From Sulfurimonas sp. (lineage in GTDB: Bacteria; Campylobacterota; Campylobacteria; Campylobacterales; Sulfurimonadaceae), in NCBI RefSeq assembly GCF_026988655.1, contig NZ_JALSKT010000065.1, positions 1 to 61,324 on the forward strand: a DNA stretch of 61,324 nucleotides, given 5' to 3'. How positions within the stretch are numbered: position 1 is the stretch's first letter; every line of letters begins with the position of its first letter. Positions 34,286 through 43,275 of this stretch are shown in pieces. Position numbers and translations under genes: made by a program. A model generated the notes under the pieces. That model saw only the letters and a list, made by a program, of their open reading frames with translations. It did not search any database and had not been told where the DNA came from.

Positions 34286-35413
34286 ATGCAAATACCATTT
34301 CATAAAACACATACAACAGATGAAGAGATAAACGCAGTAGTTGGCGCCATGAAGTCTGGTTGGCTCACTATGGGTCCTAAAACGCTAGAGTTTGAAAAGG
34401 CTTTTAAAGCGTTTATAGGCTCTAGTGAAGCGATCAGTGTAAATAGTGCAACAGCGGCACTGCATTTGGCACTCAAAGCAGTTGGTATCAAACGCAGTGA
34501 TGAGGTTATCGTGCCTACAAATACTTTTGTAGCAACGGCAGAAGTCGTCACTTATTTTGACGCTGTGCCTGTGCTTTGCGATATTGAAGAAGATACGCAT
34601 AATATAGATGTTAAAAAGATTGAAGCACTCATCACAGAAAAAACCAAAGCCATCATGCCCGTTCATTTTGGGGGACAAGCTTGTGATATGGATGAGATTT
34701 ATGCTATTGCAAAAAAATATAATTTAAAAGTTATAGAAGATGCAGCCCATGCAATGCCGAGTAGTTATAAGGGTGTAAAGATTGGAAATCTCAAAGGAAC
34801 TGATGTAACATGTTTTAGTTTTTATGCTACAAAAACACTCTCAACAGGTGAGGGTGGTATGGCTACAACAAACAATGAAATTTATGCAAAAAGTATGCGG
34901 ATTAACAGACTCCACGGCATTAGTCGTGATGCTTGGGATAGATACACCACTAAAGGCGCTTGGTATTATGAGATAGTTGATAATGGCTGTAAATATAATA
35001 CAACAGATATAAATTCTGCAATTGGCTTAGTACAGTTAAAAAAACAAGAGATACTTTGTAAAAAAAGAGCAAATATCGCACAAAAATATACTACTGCGTT
35101 TAAAAACAACAATAATATAACTCTTCCCTTTGTAAAAGAGGATAGAGAAACATCATGGCATTTGTATGTAATAAAAATCGACAATCGTGATAGTGTTATA
35201 GAGCAGTTAAAAGAAGCTGGTGTTGGATGTAGTGTGCATTTTATTCCTATACATAAACATCCTTACTACAAAGAGAGATATCACTATAAAAATGAAGATT
35301 ATCCTGTGGCAAACGCAGTGTTTGAGCAATCGCTTTCACTTCCTATTTATCCTGATATGAGTGATGAAGAAGTTGCTTTTGTTATTGAAAAAGTACAAGA
35401 AATAGTTGGCTAA
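34286..35413 (+). CDS. pglE: PLP-dependent sugar aminotransferase, PglE type
   Basis: A 375-residue DegT-family aminotransferase with the PLP-Lys in FSFYATKTLSTGEGGM and the motifs SVNSATAALHLALKA and EDAAHAMPS. Beside a PglF-type 4,6-dehydratase and PglC, it most likely aminates the 4-keto sugar to give UDP-4-amino-4,6-dideoxy-GlcNAc. It contains three AAACGCAG and one CTGCGTTT motif. Its last base is the first base of pglC. Confidence 0.83.
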   Translation: MQIPFHKTHTTDEEINAVVGAMKSGWLTMGPKTLEFEKAFKAFIGSSEAISVNSATAALHLALKAVGIKRSDEVIVPTNTFVATAEVVTYFDAVPVLCDIEEDTHNIDVKKIEALITEKTKAIMPVHFGGQACDMDEIYAIAKKYNLKVIEDAAHAMPSSYKGVKIGNLKGTDVTCFSFYATKTLSTGEGGMATTNNEIYAKSMRINRLHGISRDAWDRYTTKGAWYYEIVDNGCKYNTTDINSAIGLVQLKKQEILCKKRANIAQKYTTAFKNNNNITLPFVKEDRETSWHLYVIKIDNRDSVIEQLKEAGVGCSVHFIPIHKHPYYKERYHYKNEDYPVANAVFEQSLSLPIYPDMSDEEVAFVIEKVQEIVG

Positions 35414-36009
35414 TGTATAAAAAATACTTCAAAAGAGTTTTTGATGTTCTTGCATCATTTTTGGGCTTATTACTTTTATCTCCACTTTTACTTGTAATAG
35501 CTTTGTGGATAAAACTAAGCTCAAGGGGTCCGATTTTTTATATGCAAAAAAGAGTAGGCAAAGATTTTCAAGAGTTTAACATTTATAAGTTTCGCTCAAT
35601 GGTCGAGGGTGCTGATAAAATTGGTCCAAGTGTTACAAGTGGGGATGATGTCCGCATTACAAAAGTTGGAAAATTTATACGAAAATCGAAGATAGATGAA
35701 CTCCCGCAACTCTTCAATGTACTTAAAGGAGATATGTCACTCGTTGGACCTCGTCCTGAGGTTATGCAGTTTGTTGCACAAAAAAGAGATGAATATACTA
35801 AAGTTTTAGCTGTGAAACCCGGTATAACGGATAATGCAGCCATAGAGTTTAGAGATGAAGAGGAGATAATGAATCAGTATGAAGATAAAGAAAAAGCTTA
35901 TCTTGATATTGTTCTTCCACAAAAGATAGAGTTGTATTATAATTATGTTGATACTATCTCTTTTATAAATGACATAAAATTAATTTTGAAAACTTTAAAG
36001 GTACTCTAA
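35413..36009 (+). CDS. pglC: Monotopic phosphoglycosyl transferase, PglC type
   Basis: A 198-residue enzyme that transfers a phospho-sugar from its UDP form to undecaprenyl phosphate, the first membrane step of glycan assembly. It has the re-entrant N-terminal helix with LLLSPLLLVIALWIKL, then YKFRSM, the catalytic-region motif SKIDELPQLFNVLKGDMSLVGPRPE (only cited as landmark DELPQ...GDMS) and KPGITDNAA. It is the same size as C. jejuni PglC (200 residues). It lies between pglE and the dehydratase gene. Confidence 0.86.
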   Translation: MYKKYFKRVFDVLASFLGLLLLSPLLLVIALWIKLSSRGPIFYMQKRVGKDFQEFNIYKFRSMVEGADKIGPSVTSGDDVRITKVGKFIRKSKIDELPQLFNVLKGDMSLVGPRPEVMQFVAQKRDEYTKVLAVKPGITDNAAIEFRDEEEIMNQYEDKEKAYLDIVLPQKIELYYNYVDTISFINDIKLILKTLKVL

Positions 36010-36010
36010 G

Positions 36011-37777
36011 TTGCATATATTTACCCCGACAAATTTAAAACGAACACTTTTTTTTATACTGACAGACTTATTTGCCATAGGATTAGCAGTCTATATCGCT
36101 TTTTTACTGCGTTTTGATTTTGAAATTCCTGCACAATACATTTCAGATATATACAAGAGCTTTGCACTTTTAGCTTTTATGCGTATTACACTTTTTTACC
36201 TAAGAGATATATACAAAGTTTCATGGAGATATTTTAGTTTTAAAGATCAGGTACAAATTACTTACATCTTACTTTTTTCAACGCTTCTTTTTACTGCCTT
36301 TGTCTATATCTTTCGTACAAACCTGTTTTTAGGATTTCCAAGATCAATTATCCCTATAGAGTTTTTACTCTCTTTTTTGATGATTTTATTTTCTCGTAGT
36401 AGCAAACGCTTTTTTCTAGAAGTCTATAAACAACAATCACTTGGAAGACCTACTCTTATCATCGCTTCTCCTCAATATGCTGAAGAGATTACAAGAAAGT
36501 TGATGAAATATTCTCATGAAAATTGGCCTGTTGCTATTTGGAATGATGCTGCTGCAGGACTAAAGATAAATGGTGTGAGCATAAAAACATACAGTGATAT
36601 TCAAAAGTATCATAAAGGCTTGGAAAGTGTTGTAGTCTCTGATGAATTTAAAGTCAAAGATATCTACGAAGATGTAAAAGCTTTAGGGATTCATGATATC
36701 AAAGTTTTTAATCCCATTAGTAGTTACGACAAAGATATTTTACTCAATATCTCAGTAGAAGACCTTTTAGCTCGGCATCCAAAAGACCTTGATAAAAAGA
36801 CAATTAAAACTTTTCTTACAAACAAAACAGTTTTAGTGACAGGTGCAGGTGGAAGTATAGGAAGTGAAATTTGCCGTCAGTGTGAAAAATATGGTGTGAA
36901 AAAACTCATCTTGCTTGATCATAGCGAATACAATCTTTATGCGATTGATCAAGAGATACAAGAGGTGCCTACGGTTACAGTGCTTGAGAGTATTAAAGAC
37001 TTGAGCTTTATAGATACAACATTTGCAAAGCATAAACCAGATATAGTCATCCATGCAGCAGCGTATAAGCATGTCCCCCTTGTTGAAGCAAATATACAAG
37101 AGGCAATTGTAAATAATGTTGTGGGGACAAAAAATGTTATCGATATGGCTATCAAATATGGTGTAGAAAAATTTGTAATGATTTCTACGGATAAAGCTGT
37201 ACGCCCGACAAATGTGATGGGAACTACAAAAAGGATTTGTGAACTTTATGCGCAAAATTCAAATGGTAAGGGTACTGACATTGTCGCTGTGCGTTTTGGA
37301 AATGTTTTAGGTTCAAGTGGCAGTGTGATACCGAAGTTTAAAGCACAAATTGAAGCAGGTGGCCCCATAACTGTAACTCATCCAGATATCACAAGATACT
37401 TTATGCTGATTCCTGAAGCCTGTGAACTTGTTTTGCAAGCTGGTGCTATTGGGAGTGGAGGAGAGATATTTATTCTTGATATGGGAGAGCCTGTAAAGAT
37501 TGTAGATTTGGCACGTAAAATGATAGAACTCAGTGGACAAGAGGGCATTGAGATAAAGTTCACAGGGCTTCGTCCGGGTGAAAAACTCTATGAAGAACTA
37601 CTTATAGATGATGCAGATGCTAGGACAGCGTATGAGTCCATCACGGTTGCAAAACCTACAGCTTATGATATAGAAAAACTCAATGCAGATATAAAAGAAC
37701 TTGTACAAATAGAAGATAAAATAGCTAAATTACAAGATATAGTTCCTGAGTTTAATCATCAACAAAATGAAAGCTAA
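36011..37777 (+). CDS. pglF: UDP-GlcNAc 4,6-dehydratase, PglF type
   Basis: A 588-residue protein with four N-terminal membrane segments (residues ~10-130), a Rossmann-like linker domain and a C-terminal SDR domain. The NAD motif is VTGAGGSIGSEI (about 276-287); the active site STDKAVRPTNVMGTTKR has the TDK and Met-x-x-x-Lys form of PglF/FlaA1-type dehydratases. It would make the 4-keto intermediate used by PglE. The start is a TTG with AAAGG upstream; no ATG fits. It ends the glycosylation operon. Confidence 0.88.
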   Translation: MHIFTPTNLKRTLFFILTDLFAIGLAVYIAFLLRFDFEIPAQYISDIYKSFALLAFMRITLFYLRDIYKVSWRYFSFKDQVQITYILLFSTLLFTAFVYIFRTNLFLGFPRSIIPIEFLLSFLMILFSRSSKRFFLEVYKQQSLGRPTLIIASPQYAEEITRKLMKYSHENWPVAIWNDAAAGLKINGVSIKTYSDIQKYHKGLESVVVSDEFKVKDIYEDVKALGIHDIKVFNPISSYDKDILLNISVEDLLARHPKDLDKKTIKTFLTNKTVLVTGAGGSIGSEICRQCEKYGVKKLILLDHSEYNLYAIDQEIQEVPTVTVLESIKDLSFIDTTFAKHKPDIVIHAAAYKHVPLVEANIQEAIVNNVVGTKNVIDMAIKYGVEKFVMISTDKAVRPTNVMGTTKRICELYAQNSNGKGTDIVAVRFGNVLGSSGSVIPKFKAQIEAGGPITVTHPDITRYFMLIPEACELVLQAGAIGSGGEIFILDMGEPVKIVDLARKMIELSGQEGIEIKFTGLRPGEKLYEELLIDDADARTAYESITVAKPTAYDIEKLNADIKELVQIEDKIAKLQDIVPEFNHQQNES

Positions 37778-37822
37778 GTAAGATTTTGTTAAAGTGCTAA
37801 AAAATAAATAAAAAGGCTAGAT

Positions 37823-38542
37823 ATGAGAGATTTTTTTCAGTATGGTGAAAAAGTTCCGGGTTATGATGTTAGGGTTTTAAACGAAAGAGAGGCAAGAGCT
37901 GCTGCTGCTATACTTTTTGTTGGAGCTTTTTTAGGTCTTACAAATGGCGTTATGCTAGGAACAGCAGTCTTCTCAGAATATTTTGTGACATTTTTTGCCA
38001 TTGATTTTACTATGAGAGTGCTACAACCACGGTATGCCCCTAGTTTAATGCTTGGGCGTTTTTTTGTAAGAGATCAAACACCTGAATATGTGGGCGCTGC
38101 ACAAAAAAGATTTGCTTGGGCATTAGGGATGATTATTGCATGGCCTATGTTTTATTATCTTGTGATTGATTTTCAGCCAAATCCTATAAAAGTACTTGTT
38201 TGTCTTATCTGTATGGCACTGCTTTTTTTTGAGGCTGCATTTTCTATCTGTTTAGGTTGTAAAATTTTTAATCTTGTAAAAAAAGAAAAAGCGACACACT
38301 GCCCGGGTGGTGTGTGCGAGATGAAGATAAAAGAGCCTATCCAAACTTTTAACCCTGTGCAAAAGGTCATTTTGATTGTGACGGTGATTGTTATGGTGTA
38401 TGGTGCATATGCGTATATGACAAAACTACCAGATAGAACAAATCTGACCAAGAAACTTAAAATCATGATGATGAGCGATGAAGAGTTACAGCGAATTGAA
38501 GATGAAAAAGCTGATCAAGAGTTTGAAATGGATGATTTTTAG
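37823..38542 (+). CDS. DUF4395-family membrane protein
   Basis: A 239-residue membrane protein. The opening VRVLNEREARAAAAILF and the later FAIDFTMRVLQPRYAPS match DUF4395. Four or five hydrophobic segments are seen, with a cysteine pair CLGCKIF at the end of one and CPGGVC in the loop that follows, then a further helix and a charged C-terminal tail. A thiol or metal-related role is possible but unproven. AAAAGG lies before the ATG. Confidence 0.7.
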   Translation: MRDFFQYGEKVPGYDVRVLNEREARAAAAILFVGAFLGLTNGVMLGTAVFSEYFVTFFAIDFTMRVLQPRYAPSLMLGRFFVRDQTPEYVGAAQKRFAWALGMIIAWPMFYYLVIDFQPNPIKVLVCLICMALLFFEAAFSICLGCKIFNLVKKEKATHCPGGVCEMKIKEPIQTFNPVQKVILIVTVIVMVYGAYAYMTKLPDRTNLTKKLKIMMMSDEELQRIEDEKADQEFEMDDF

Positions 38543-38654
38543 TTTATGTGGGATATCCTGAGTTTTTTTATTGATGTTTGAAGCTATGATAGGGTATTTT
38601 GATATGCATGATTATCTCTATGAAATTTCTAAAAATATAAAATAAGGGGTCCTA

Positions 38655-39548
38655 GTGTCTGAACATCACCATCATCACGATGTAAGTGGAAAAAACCTTT
38701 TTCTAACGATAATTCTAAATATAATTATTACACTCTCTCAGATAATTGGGGGAATTTTTTCAGGTTCACTTGCACTACTCAGTGATGCGATGCATAATTT
38801 TAGTGATGTTTTGGCACTGCTTATTGCCTATGTCGCAAATAGACTTGCAGCAAAAGAGAGTACAAAAGAGCGAACATTTGGGTATAAAAGAGCAGAAGTT
38901 ATTGCAGCGCTTTTTAATGCTTCTGTGCTTATCGGAATTGCTATTTTTTTAATCATAGAAGCCTCTCATAAATTTTATCATCCTGAAGCGATTAATTCTG
39001 TGTGGGTGATTGGACTTGGAATGTTAAGTATTGTGCTAAACGCAGCAAGTGTATTACTTATAAAAAATGATGCGCATTCAAATATGAATATAAAAGCAGC
39101 CTATCTTCATCTTTTGACAGATGTTATGACCTCTGTAGCTGTAGTTGGTGGTGGACTTTTGATGTATTATTTTGGACTTTTTTGGATAGATCCATTTATA
39201 TCTGCGCTTATCGCACTCTATCTTATCTGGGCATCATTTGGACTTGTGATGGAGTCAAGTGCAATTTTAATGCAGTTTACACCTAAAGGCATTGACATTG
39301 ATACTGTTGCTGCGTTTATAGAAGAGGATGTAAAGATAAAAAATGTGCATCACATGCATATATGGAAGCTCGATGACCATCGTATCCATCTTGAAGCACA
39401 CCTTGATTTTAAACAAAACCTAACACTGAGTGAGTCAAACGCAGTGATAGAGACTTTTGAACATAAACTCCATGATACTTTTTCGATAGAACACACGACT
39501 TTTCAATGTGAATATAATCGAGACGATAACAAAAAACGCGTAGTATAG
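38655..39548 (+). CDS. Cation diffusion facilitator (zinc-type exporter)
   Basis: A 297-residue CDF transporter with six membrane segments. The first-half site includes ALLSDAMHNFSDVLAL and the second LHLLTDVMTSVAVV, giving the HxxxD and HxxxD metal sites of the Zn2+ group. The N-terminus has five His in a row. A cytoplasmic C-terminal domain follows with HHMHIWKLDDHRIHLEAH. The start is a GTG preceded by AAGGGG. It likely exports zinc or a similar divalent metal. Confidence 0.9.
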   Translation: MSEHHHHHDVSGKNLFLTIILNIIITLSQIIGGIFSGSLALLSDAMHNFSDVLALLIAYVANRLAAKESTKERTFGYKRAEVIAALFNASVLIGIAIFLIIEASHKFYHPEAINSVWVIGLGMLSIVLNAASVLLIKNDAHSNMNIKAAYLHLLTDVMTSVAVVGGGLLMYYFGLFWIDPFISALIALYLIWASFGLVMESSAILMQFTPKGIDIDTVAAFIEEDVKIKNVHHMHIWKLDDHRIHLEAHLDFKQNLTLSESNAVIETFEHKLHDTFSIEHTTFQCEYNRDDNKKRVV

Positions 39549-39578
39549 AAGCTTCAACAGATATTTAATATACTAAGC

Positions 39579-39584
39579 TATAAT
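39579..39584 (+). promoter_or_regulatory. -10 box (TATAAT) for metK
   Basis: GCTATAATTCG lies 48 bases before the metK ATG. The leader has AAGGAAAA as ribosome-binding site. I see no SAM riboswitch-like structure in it. Confidence 0.5.
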
Positions 39585-39631
39585 TCGCTTGATTTATGGA
39601 GCTTGACTCTGTACTTCAATAAGGAAAATCG

Positions 39632-40792
39632 ATGACGAAAGAGTATATATTTACTTCAGAGTCTGTAACAGAAGGGCACCCTGATAAGATGGCAGATCAG
39701 ATCAGTGACGCAATTCTGGATTATATTATTGAAAATGATAAAAATGCTAGAGTAGCGTGTGAAACTTTAGTATCTAATGGTTTTTGTGTAATTGCAGGCG
39801 AACTGAAAACTACGGCTTATGCCCCTATGCAAGAGATTGCAAGAAAAGTAATTCAAGAGATTGGATACACAGATGCACAGTATGGCTTTGACTATAGAGC
39901 TGCAGCAGTTCTCAATGGAATAGGTGAACAATCAGCTGACATCAACCAAGGTGTTGACCAAGCTAATGGTGAGATCGGTGCAGGTGATCAAGGCTTGATG
40001 TTTGGATACGCTTGTCGTGAAACAGATGTTTTGATGCCTTTACCTATTCATTTGGCACATCGTCTAACGCAAAGATTAGCATTTGTACGTAAAGAGGGCA
40101 TTGTTCCTTATCTTCGTCCAGATGGTAAAGCGCAAATAAGTGTAAAATATGTAGGGGATAAACCAGTTTCTATTGATACGGTAGTTATCTCCACACAACA
40201 CCATGATGGAATTTCTCAAGAACAAATCCATAAGGATATGATTGAAGAGGTTATCAAACATGTTATTCCAGCTGATATGATGAATGATAAGACTATCTTT
40301 CACATCAATCCAACTGGTAAATTTGTCATTGGTGGACCACAAGGTGATGCTGGTCTTACAGGTCGTAAAATAATCGTTGATACCTATGGTGGAAGTTGTC
40401 CTCACGGTGGTGGAGCATTTTCAGGGAAAGATCCAACCAAGGTTGATCGTTCAGCTGCTTATGCTGCTCGTTGGGTCGCAAAAAACCTTGTAGCAAGTGG
40501 TGCATGTGGTAGAGCGACTATTCAAGTGGCGTATGCTATTGGCGTTGTTCAGCCTGTTTCTATTATGGTTGATACACATGCAACCGCTGTTGTAAGTGAA
40601 GAAAAAATAGAAGCCTGCGTAAAAGAGATCTTTGACCTTTCTCCAGCAGGTATTATTAAGTCTTTAGATTTATTAAGACCAATATATAGAAAAACAGCTG
40701 CTTACGGTCATTTTGGGCGTGAAGAAGAGGGCTTTAACTGGGAAAGAACAGATAAGGTCGAGGAAATAAAGAGTTATTTAGACATTAAGTAA
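39632..40792 (+). CDS. metK: S-adenosylmethionine synthetase
   Basis: A 386-residue MetK that makes S-adenosylmethionine from methionine and ATP. Signature motifs are [17 protein letters not shown] near the start, [12 protein letters not shown] and [19 protein letters not shown]. Length and motifs are full and normal. It is a single-gene unit between the CDF exporter and the ferredoxin. Confidence 0.97.
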   Translation: MTKEYIFTSESVTEGHPDKMADQISDAILDYIIENDKNARVACETLVSNGFCVIAGELKTTAYAPMQEIARKVIQEIGYTDAQYGFDYRAAAVLNGIGEQSADINQGVDQANGEIGAGDQGLMFGYACRETDVLMPLPIHLAHRLTQRLAFVRKEGIVPYLRPDGKAQISVKYVGDKPVSIDTVVISTQHHDGISQEQIHKDMIEEVIKHVIPADMMNDKTIFHINPTGKFVIGGPQGDAGLTGRKIIVDTYGGSCPHGGGAFSGKDPTKVDRSAAYAARWVAKNLVASGACGRATIQVAYAIGVVQPVSIMVDTHATAVVSEEKIEACVKEIFDLSPAGIIKSLDLLRPIYRKTAAYGHFGREEEGFNWERTDKVEEIKSYLDIK

Positions 40793-40867
40793 AAGTTGAA
40801 AATGTAACGATATGGTACACTTTTTTGTGTATTTTTGCACTTTTAGCTTTGTTTAAAAGTCTAAAGT

Positions 40868-40873
40868 GTATAG
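40868..40873 (+). promoter_or_regulatory. -10-like box (TATAGT) for the ferredoxin gene
   Basis: TGTATAGT lies 29 bases before the ferredoxin ATG and is followed by TAGGAGAAG as ribosome-binding site. It sits at one arm of an imperfect dyad (TACACTTT at 40816-40823, AAAGTGTA at 40863-40870). Confidence 0.35.
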
Positions 40874-40902
40874 TTACTTTTATTAAAAATTAGGAGAAGA
40901 AA

Positions 40903-41187
40903 ATGTCAGTATATATTAATGATACATGTATTAACTGTGGAGCTTGTATAGATGAGTGTCCAGTAGAGGCAATTGTTGACGAAGATGATAATCCAACAGG
41001 TGAAGAGATTTATTATGTTTACGCAGATAAATGTGTAGAGTGTGTTGGTCATCATGACGAACCAGCTTGTGCTACTGCATGTCCAACTGAGGGATGTATT
41101 GTATGGGATGAAGTAAAAGAAAGCCCAGAACATCGTGAAGATATTACTGAAGAGCAACGTTTAGCTCACGAACCAGTAGTAGAATAG
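40903..41187 (+). CDS. Ferredoxin with two [4Fe-4S] clusters
   Basis: A 94-residue ferredoxin. Cluster one uses CINCGACIDECP. Cluster two uses the spaced set CVECVGHHDEPACATACPTEGC, the Allochromatium/Campylobacterota type with an insert between cysteines; only the CVEC and CATACP parts are cited as motifs. It probably serves pyruvate and 2-oxoglutarate oxidoreductases as electron carrier. It lies before ndk, as in Campylobacter jejuni. Confidence 0.92.
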   Translation: MSVYINDTCINCGACIDECPVEAIVDEDDNPTGEEIYYVYADKCVECVGHHDEPACATACPTEGCIVWDEVKESPEHREDITEEQRLAHEPVVE

Positions 41188-41218
41188 TTTTTAGAGTATC
41201 TTTATGATACTCTAAAAA
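41188..41218 (+). terminator. Rho-independent terminator after the ferredoxin gene
   Basis: A perfect 13-base inverted repeat, TTTTTAGAGTATC (41188-41200) and GATACTCTAAAAA (41206-41218), with a 5-base loop, begins directly after the stop codon. The A and T runs at the stem base would let it work in both directions. Confidence 0.75.
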
Positions 41219-41284
41219 AGCCCCTTTCTTGCAAGACAAAATCAACAAATTTATTTTTTAAACTAAAAACAATCTTTTTTTCGG

Positions 41285-41290
41285 TATAAT
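41285..41290 (+). promoter_or_regulatory. -10 box (TATAAT) for ndk
   Basis: GGTATAATTCC lies 34 bases before the ATG at 41325; GAGGAG precedes the start codon. This promoter probably also serves the DUF177-rpmF-plsX-fabH genes downstream. Confidence 0.55.
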
Positions 41291-41324
41291 TCCACTCTAA
41301 TTTTATATTTTCAGAGGAGATTTG

Positions 41325-41738
41325 ATGGAACGTACACTATCAATAATAAAGCCAGATGCAGTAGCAAAAGGTGTTATAGGCAAAATTTTAGATCGTTTTG
41401 AAAGCAATGGTCTTAGAATTGCAGCAACAAAAAAGCTACAACTTTCTCGTGCAGATGCTGAGGCATTTTATGCTATTCATGCAGAGAGACCATTTTTCAA
41501 TGACTTAGTTGATTTCATGATCAGTGGTCCAGTTGTTGTGACAGTTTTAGAAGGTGAAAATGCAATGCAAAAGAACCGTGATTTAATGGGTGCTACTAAC
41601 CCTAAAGAAGCTGAAGCTGGTACTATCCGTGCAGACTTCGCTGAAAATATAGATGCAAACGCAGTTCATGGAAGTGATTCTGTAGAAAATGCAGCAAATG
41701 AGATTGCATTCTTTTTTGCTGAAAGAGAAATCGTATAA
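41325..41738 (+). CDS. ndk: Nucleoside diphosphate kinase
   Basis: A 137-residue kinase that balances nucleoside triphosphate pools. The phosphorylated His is H115 in AVHGSDS; the opening [12 protein letters not shown] and MISGPVVV are typical. The frame also offers TTG three bases upstream, but ATG 41325 is the family start with GAGGAG before it. Confidence 0.96.
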   Translation: MERTLSIIKPDAVAKGVIGKILDRFESNGLRIAATKKLQLSRADAEAFYAIHAERPFFNDLVDFMISGPVVVTVLEGENAMQKNRDLMGATNPKEAEAGTIRADFAENIDANAVHGSDSVENAANEIAFFFAEREIV

Positions 41739-41748
41739 GTAATCTCCT

Positions 41749-42105
41749 ATGAGGGTGGTGCTTAGAAAAGTAACAAAAACACCTTTAGACTTTGAAGTAA
41801 AGTCTAAGGAAATAGTTTTTAAAGGTTATTTGGAATATCATGGTGGAAAGTTGATTTTGCTTAAAGCAAATATTAATGGTTCTTTATCCACAAGCTGTGA
41901 TATTTGTGCAGAAGAATTTAAACTAAATCTTGATGAAAATATTGAATTTCTTATCAGTGATGGTTTATACCAAGATGATAACAGCATTGCATTCGATGTT
42001 GTTGAGTCATTTGATGGTAATGTAGATATCGAAGAGTTATTAAACTCTGAGCTAGAACTTATCAAAAGTGATTATCACTCTTGTGATAATTGTAAACAAA
42101 ATTAA
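41749..42105 (+). CDS. DUF177 (YceD) family protein
   Basis: A 118-residue protein of the DUF177/YceD family, thought to help large-subunit rRNA accumulate. A paired cysteine motif, CDIC (residues 50-53), and a second pair CDNC at the C-terminus could bind zinc. It lies directly before rpmF, its usual place in bacteria. The RBS is weak. Confidence 0.85.
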   Translation: MRVVLRKVTKTPLDFEVKSKEIVFKGYLEYHGGKLILLKANINGSLSTSCDICAEEFKLNLDENIEFLISDGLYQDDNSIAFDVVESFDGNVDIEELLNSELELIKSDYHSCDNCKQN

Positions 42106-42122
42106 ATTAAGGAAGTATTACT

Positions 42123-42272
42123 ATGGCAGTACCTAAGAGAAGAGTCTCACATTCACGTTCAGCGAAAAGAAGAACTCATTATAAAATTTCTTTAGCTCGT
42201 CCAGTTAAAGATAAAGACGGAACATACAGATTACCACACCATATTAACCCTACAACTGGTGAGTATAAATAA
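42123..42272 (+). CDS. rpmF: 50S ribosomal protein bL32
   Basis: A 49-residue basic protein starting [19 protein letters not shown], the conserved bL32 beginning. It is preceded by AAGGAAG and lies between the DUF177 gene and plsX, the standard order. Unlike many bL32 proteins it has no cysteine zinc ribbon in its C-terminal half ([19 protein letters not shown]), the Cys-minus form. Confidence 0.95.
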   Translation: MAVPKRRVSHSRSAKRRTHYKISLARPVKDKDGTYRLPHHINPTTGEYK

Positions 42273-42275
42273 TCA

Positions 42276-43274
42276 ATGGTAAAGATTGCCATTGATGCAA
42301 TGGGCGGGGACTTTGGTCCTGAGCCAATTGTAAAGGGATGTATTCAAGCATTAAAGAAAAAAAAATTCACACCTATACTTGTAGGTAAAAAATCAGAAAT
42401 TTTACCTCTGTTACCAAAGAGTTATAGAGATAAGATTTTAATCATTGAAAGTGATGACGTTATCTCAATGCATGATCATGCCACTGATGCAGTTAAAAGA
42501 CAAGAAAGCAGTATCTATAAAGCTGTAGAACTTGTTAGAAATGGTGAGGCTGATGGTGTTGTCTCAGCTGGCCATAGTGGCGCAACGATGACACTTGCTA
42601 CACTCAGAATAGGTAGACTCAAAGGTGTGGCTCGTCCTGCACTTGTAACGCTTATGCCCACTAAGGTTGGTCGTCGTTCGGTACTACTTGATGTTGGTGC
42701 CAATGTGGATTCAAAACCTGAACACTTAGCTCAATTTGCTATTATGGGTGGGTGCTATGCAGAGGATGTGCTTGGCATTGAAGAACCTTCTATCGGACTT
42801 CTTGCAAATGGAGAAGAGGATTCTAAAGGAAATGAGCTAACTAAAGCAACATTTAAAATTCTTGAAGGCTACAAAGGCTTTAGAGGAAATGTTGAAGGTG
42901 GCGATATTTTCAATGGTAGTTGCGATGTTATAACATGTGATGGTTTTGTTGGCAACTTAGTTTTAAAAACAAGTGAAGGTGTTGCATCTACTATCTCTCA
43001 GCTTATTAAAGACTATATCAAAAAATCACCTATCCGAATAACTGGTGCCTTGTTAATGCGTAGAGTATTCAAGCTACTAAAAAAAGAGATTGATTATGCA
43101 GAAGTTGGCGGTGCTCCTCTTATAGGCATCAAAGGCTGTGCAATTGTTAGTCATGGAAAAAGTAATGCCAGAGCTATTGAAAATGCTATTTACCAAGCGA
43201 TAAGCTATGTGGACACTGGCGTAAATGAACATATCATTACGAGACTCAAAGAGTTAAAAGAAAAGGAAATCTAA
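42276..43274 (+). CDS. plsX: Phosphate acyltransferase PlsX
   Basis: A 332-residue enzyme that makes acyl-phosphate from acyl-ACP for phospholipid synthesis. It opens IAIDAMGGDFGPEPIVKG and has SAGHSGATMTLA, LLDVGANVDSKPEHL and CDGFVGNLVLKTSEG. It begins three bases after rpmF and is one base from fabH, so the two lipid genes are co-expressed with the ribosomal gene. Confidence 0.96.
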   Translation: MVKIAIDAMGGDFGPEPIVKGCIQALKKKKFTPILVGKKSEILPLLPKSYRDKILIIESDDVISMHDHATDAVKRQESSIYKAVELVRNGEADGVVSAGHSGATMTLATLRIGRLKGVARPALVTLMPTKVGRRSVLLDVGANVDSKPEHLAQFAIMGGCYAEDVLGIEEPSIGLLANGEEDSKGNELTKATFKILEGYKGFRGNVEGGDIFNGSCDVITCDGFVGNLVLKTSEGVASTISQLIKDYIKKSPIRITGALLMRRVFKLLKKEIDYAEVGGAPLIGIKGCAIVSHGKSNARAIENAIYQAISYVDTGVNEHIITRLKELKEKEI

Positions 43275-43275
43275 T

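Noticed and set aside
36833-37255. Minus-strand 140-residue open frame inside pglF
   Set aside because: Composition is full of Cys, His and Ile from antisense of a conserved SDR domain, with no ribosome-binding site or homology-like motif.
38655-38690. His-run at the N-terminus of the CDF protein as a cloning tag
   Set aside because: Native CDF zinc exporters often have His-rich N-termini, and the codons are mixed CAC and CAT.
39585-39631. SAM riboswitch in the metK leader
   Set aside because: The leader after the TATAAT is only about 40 bases and shows no riboswitch-like stems.
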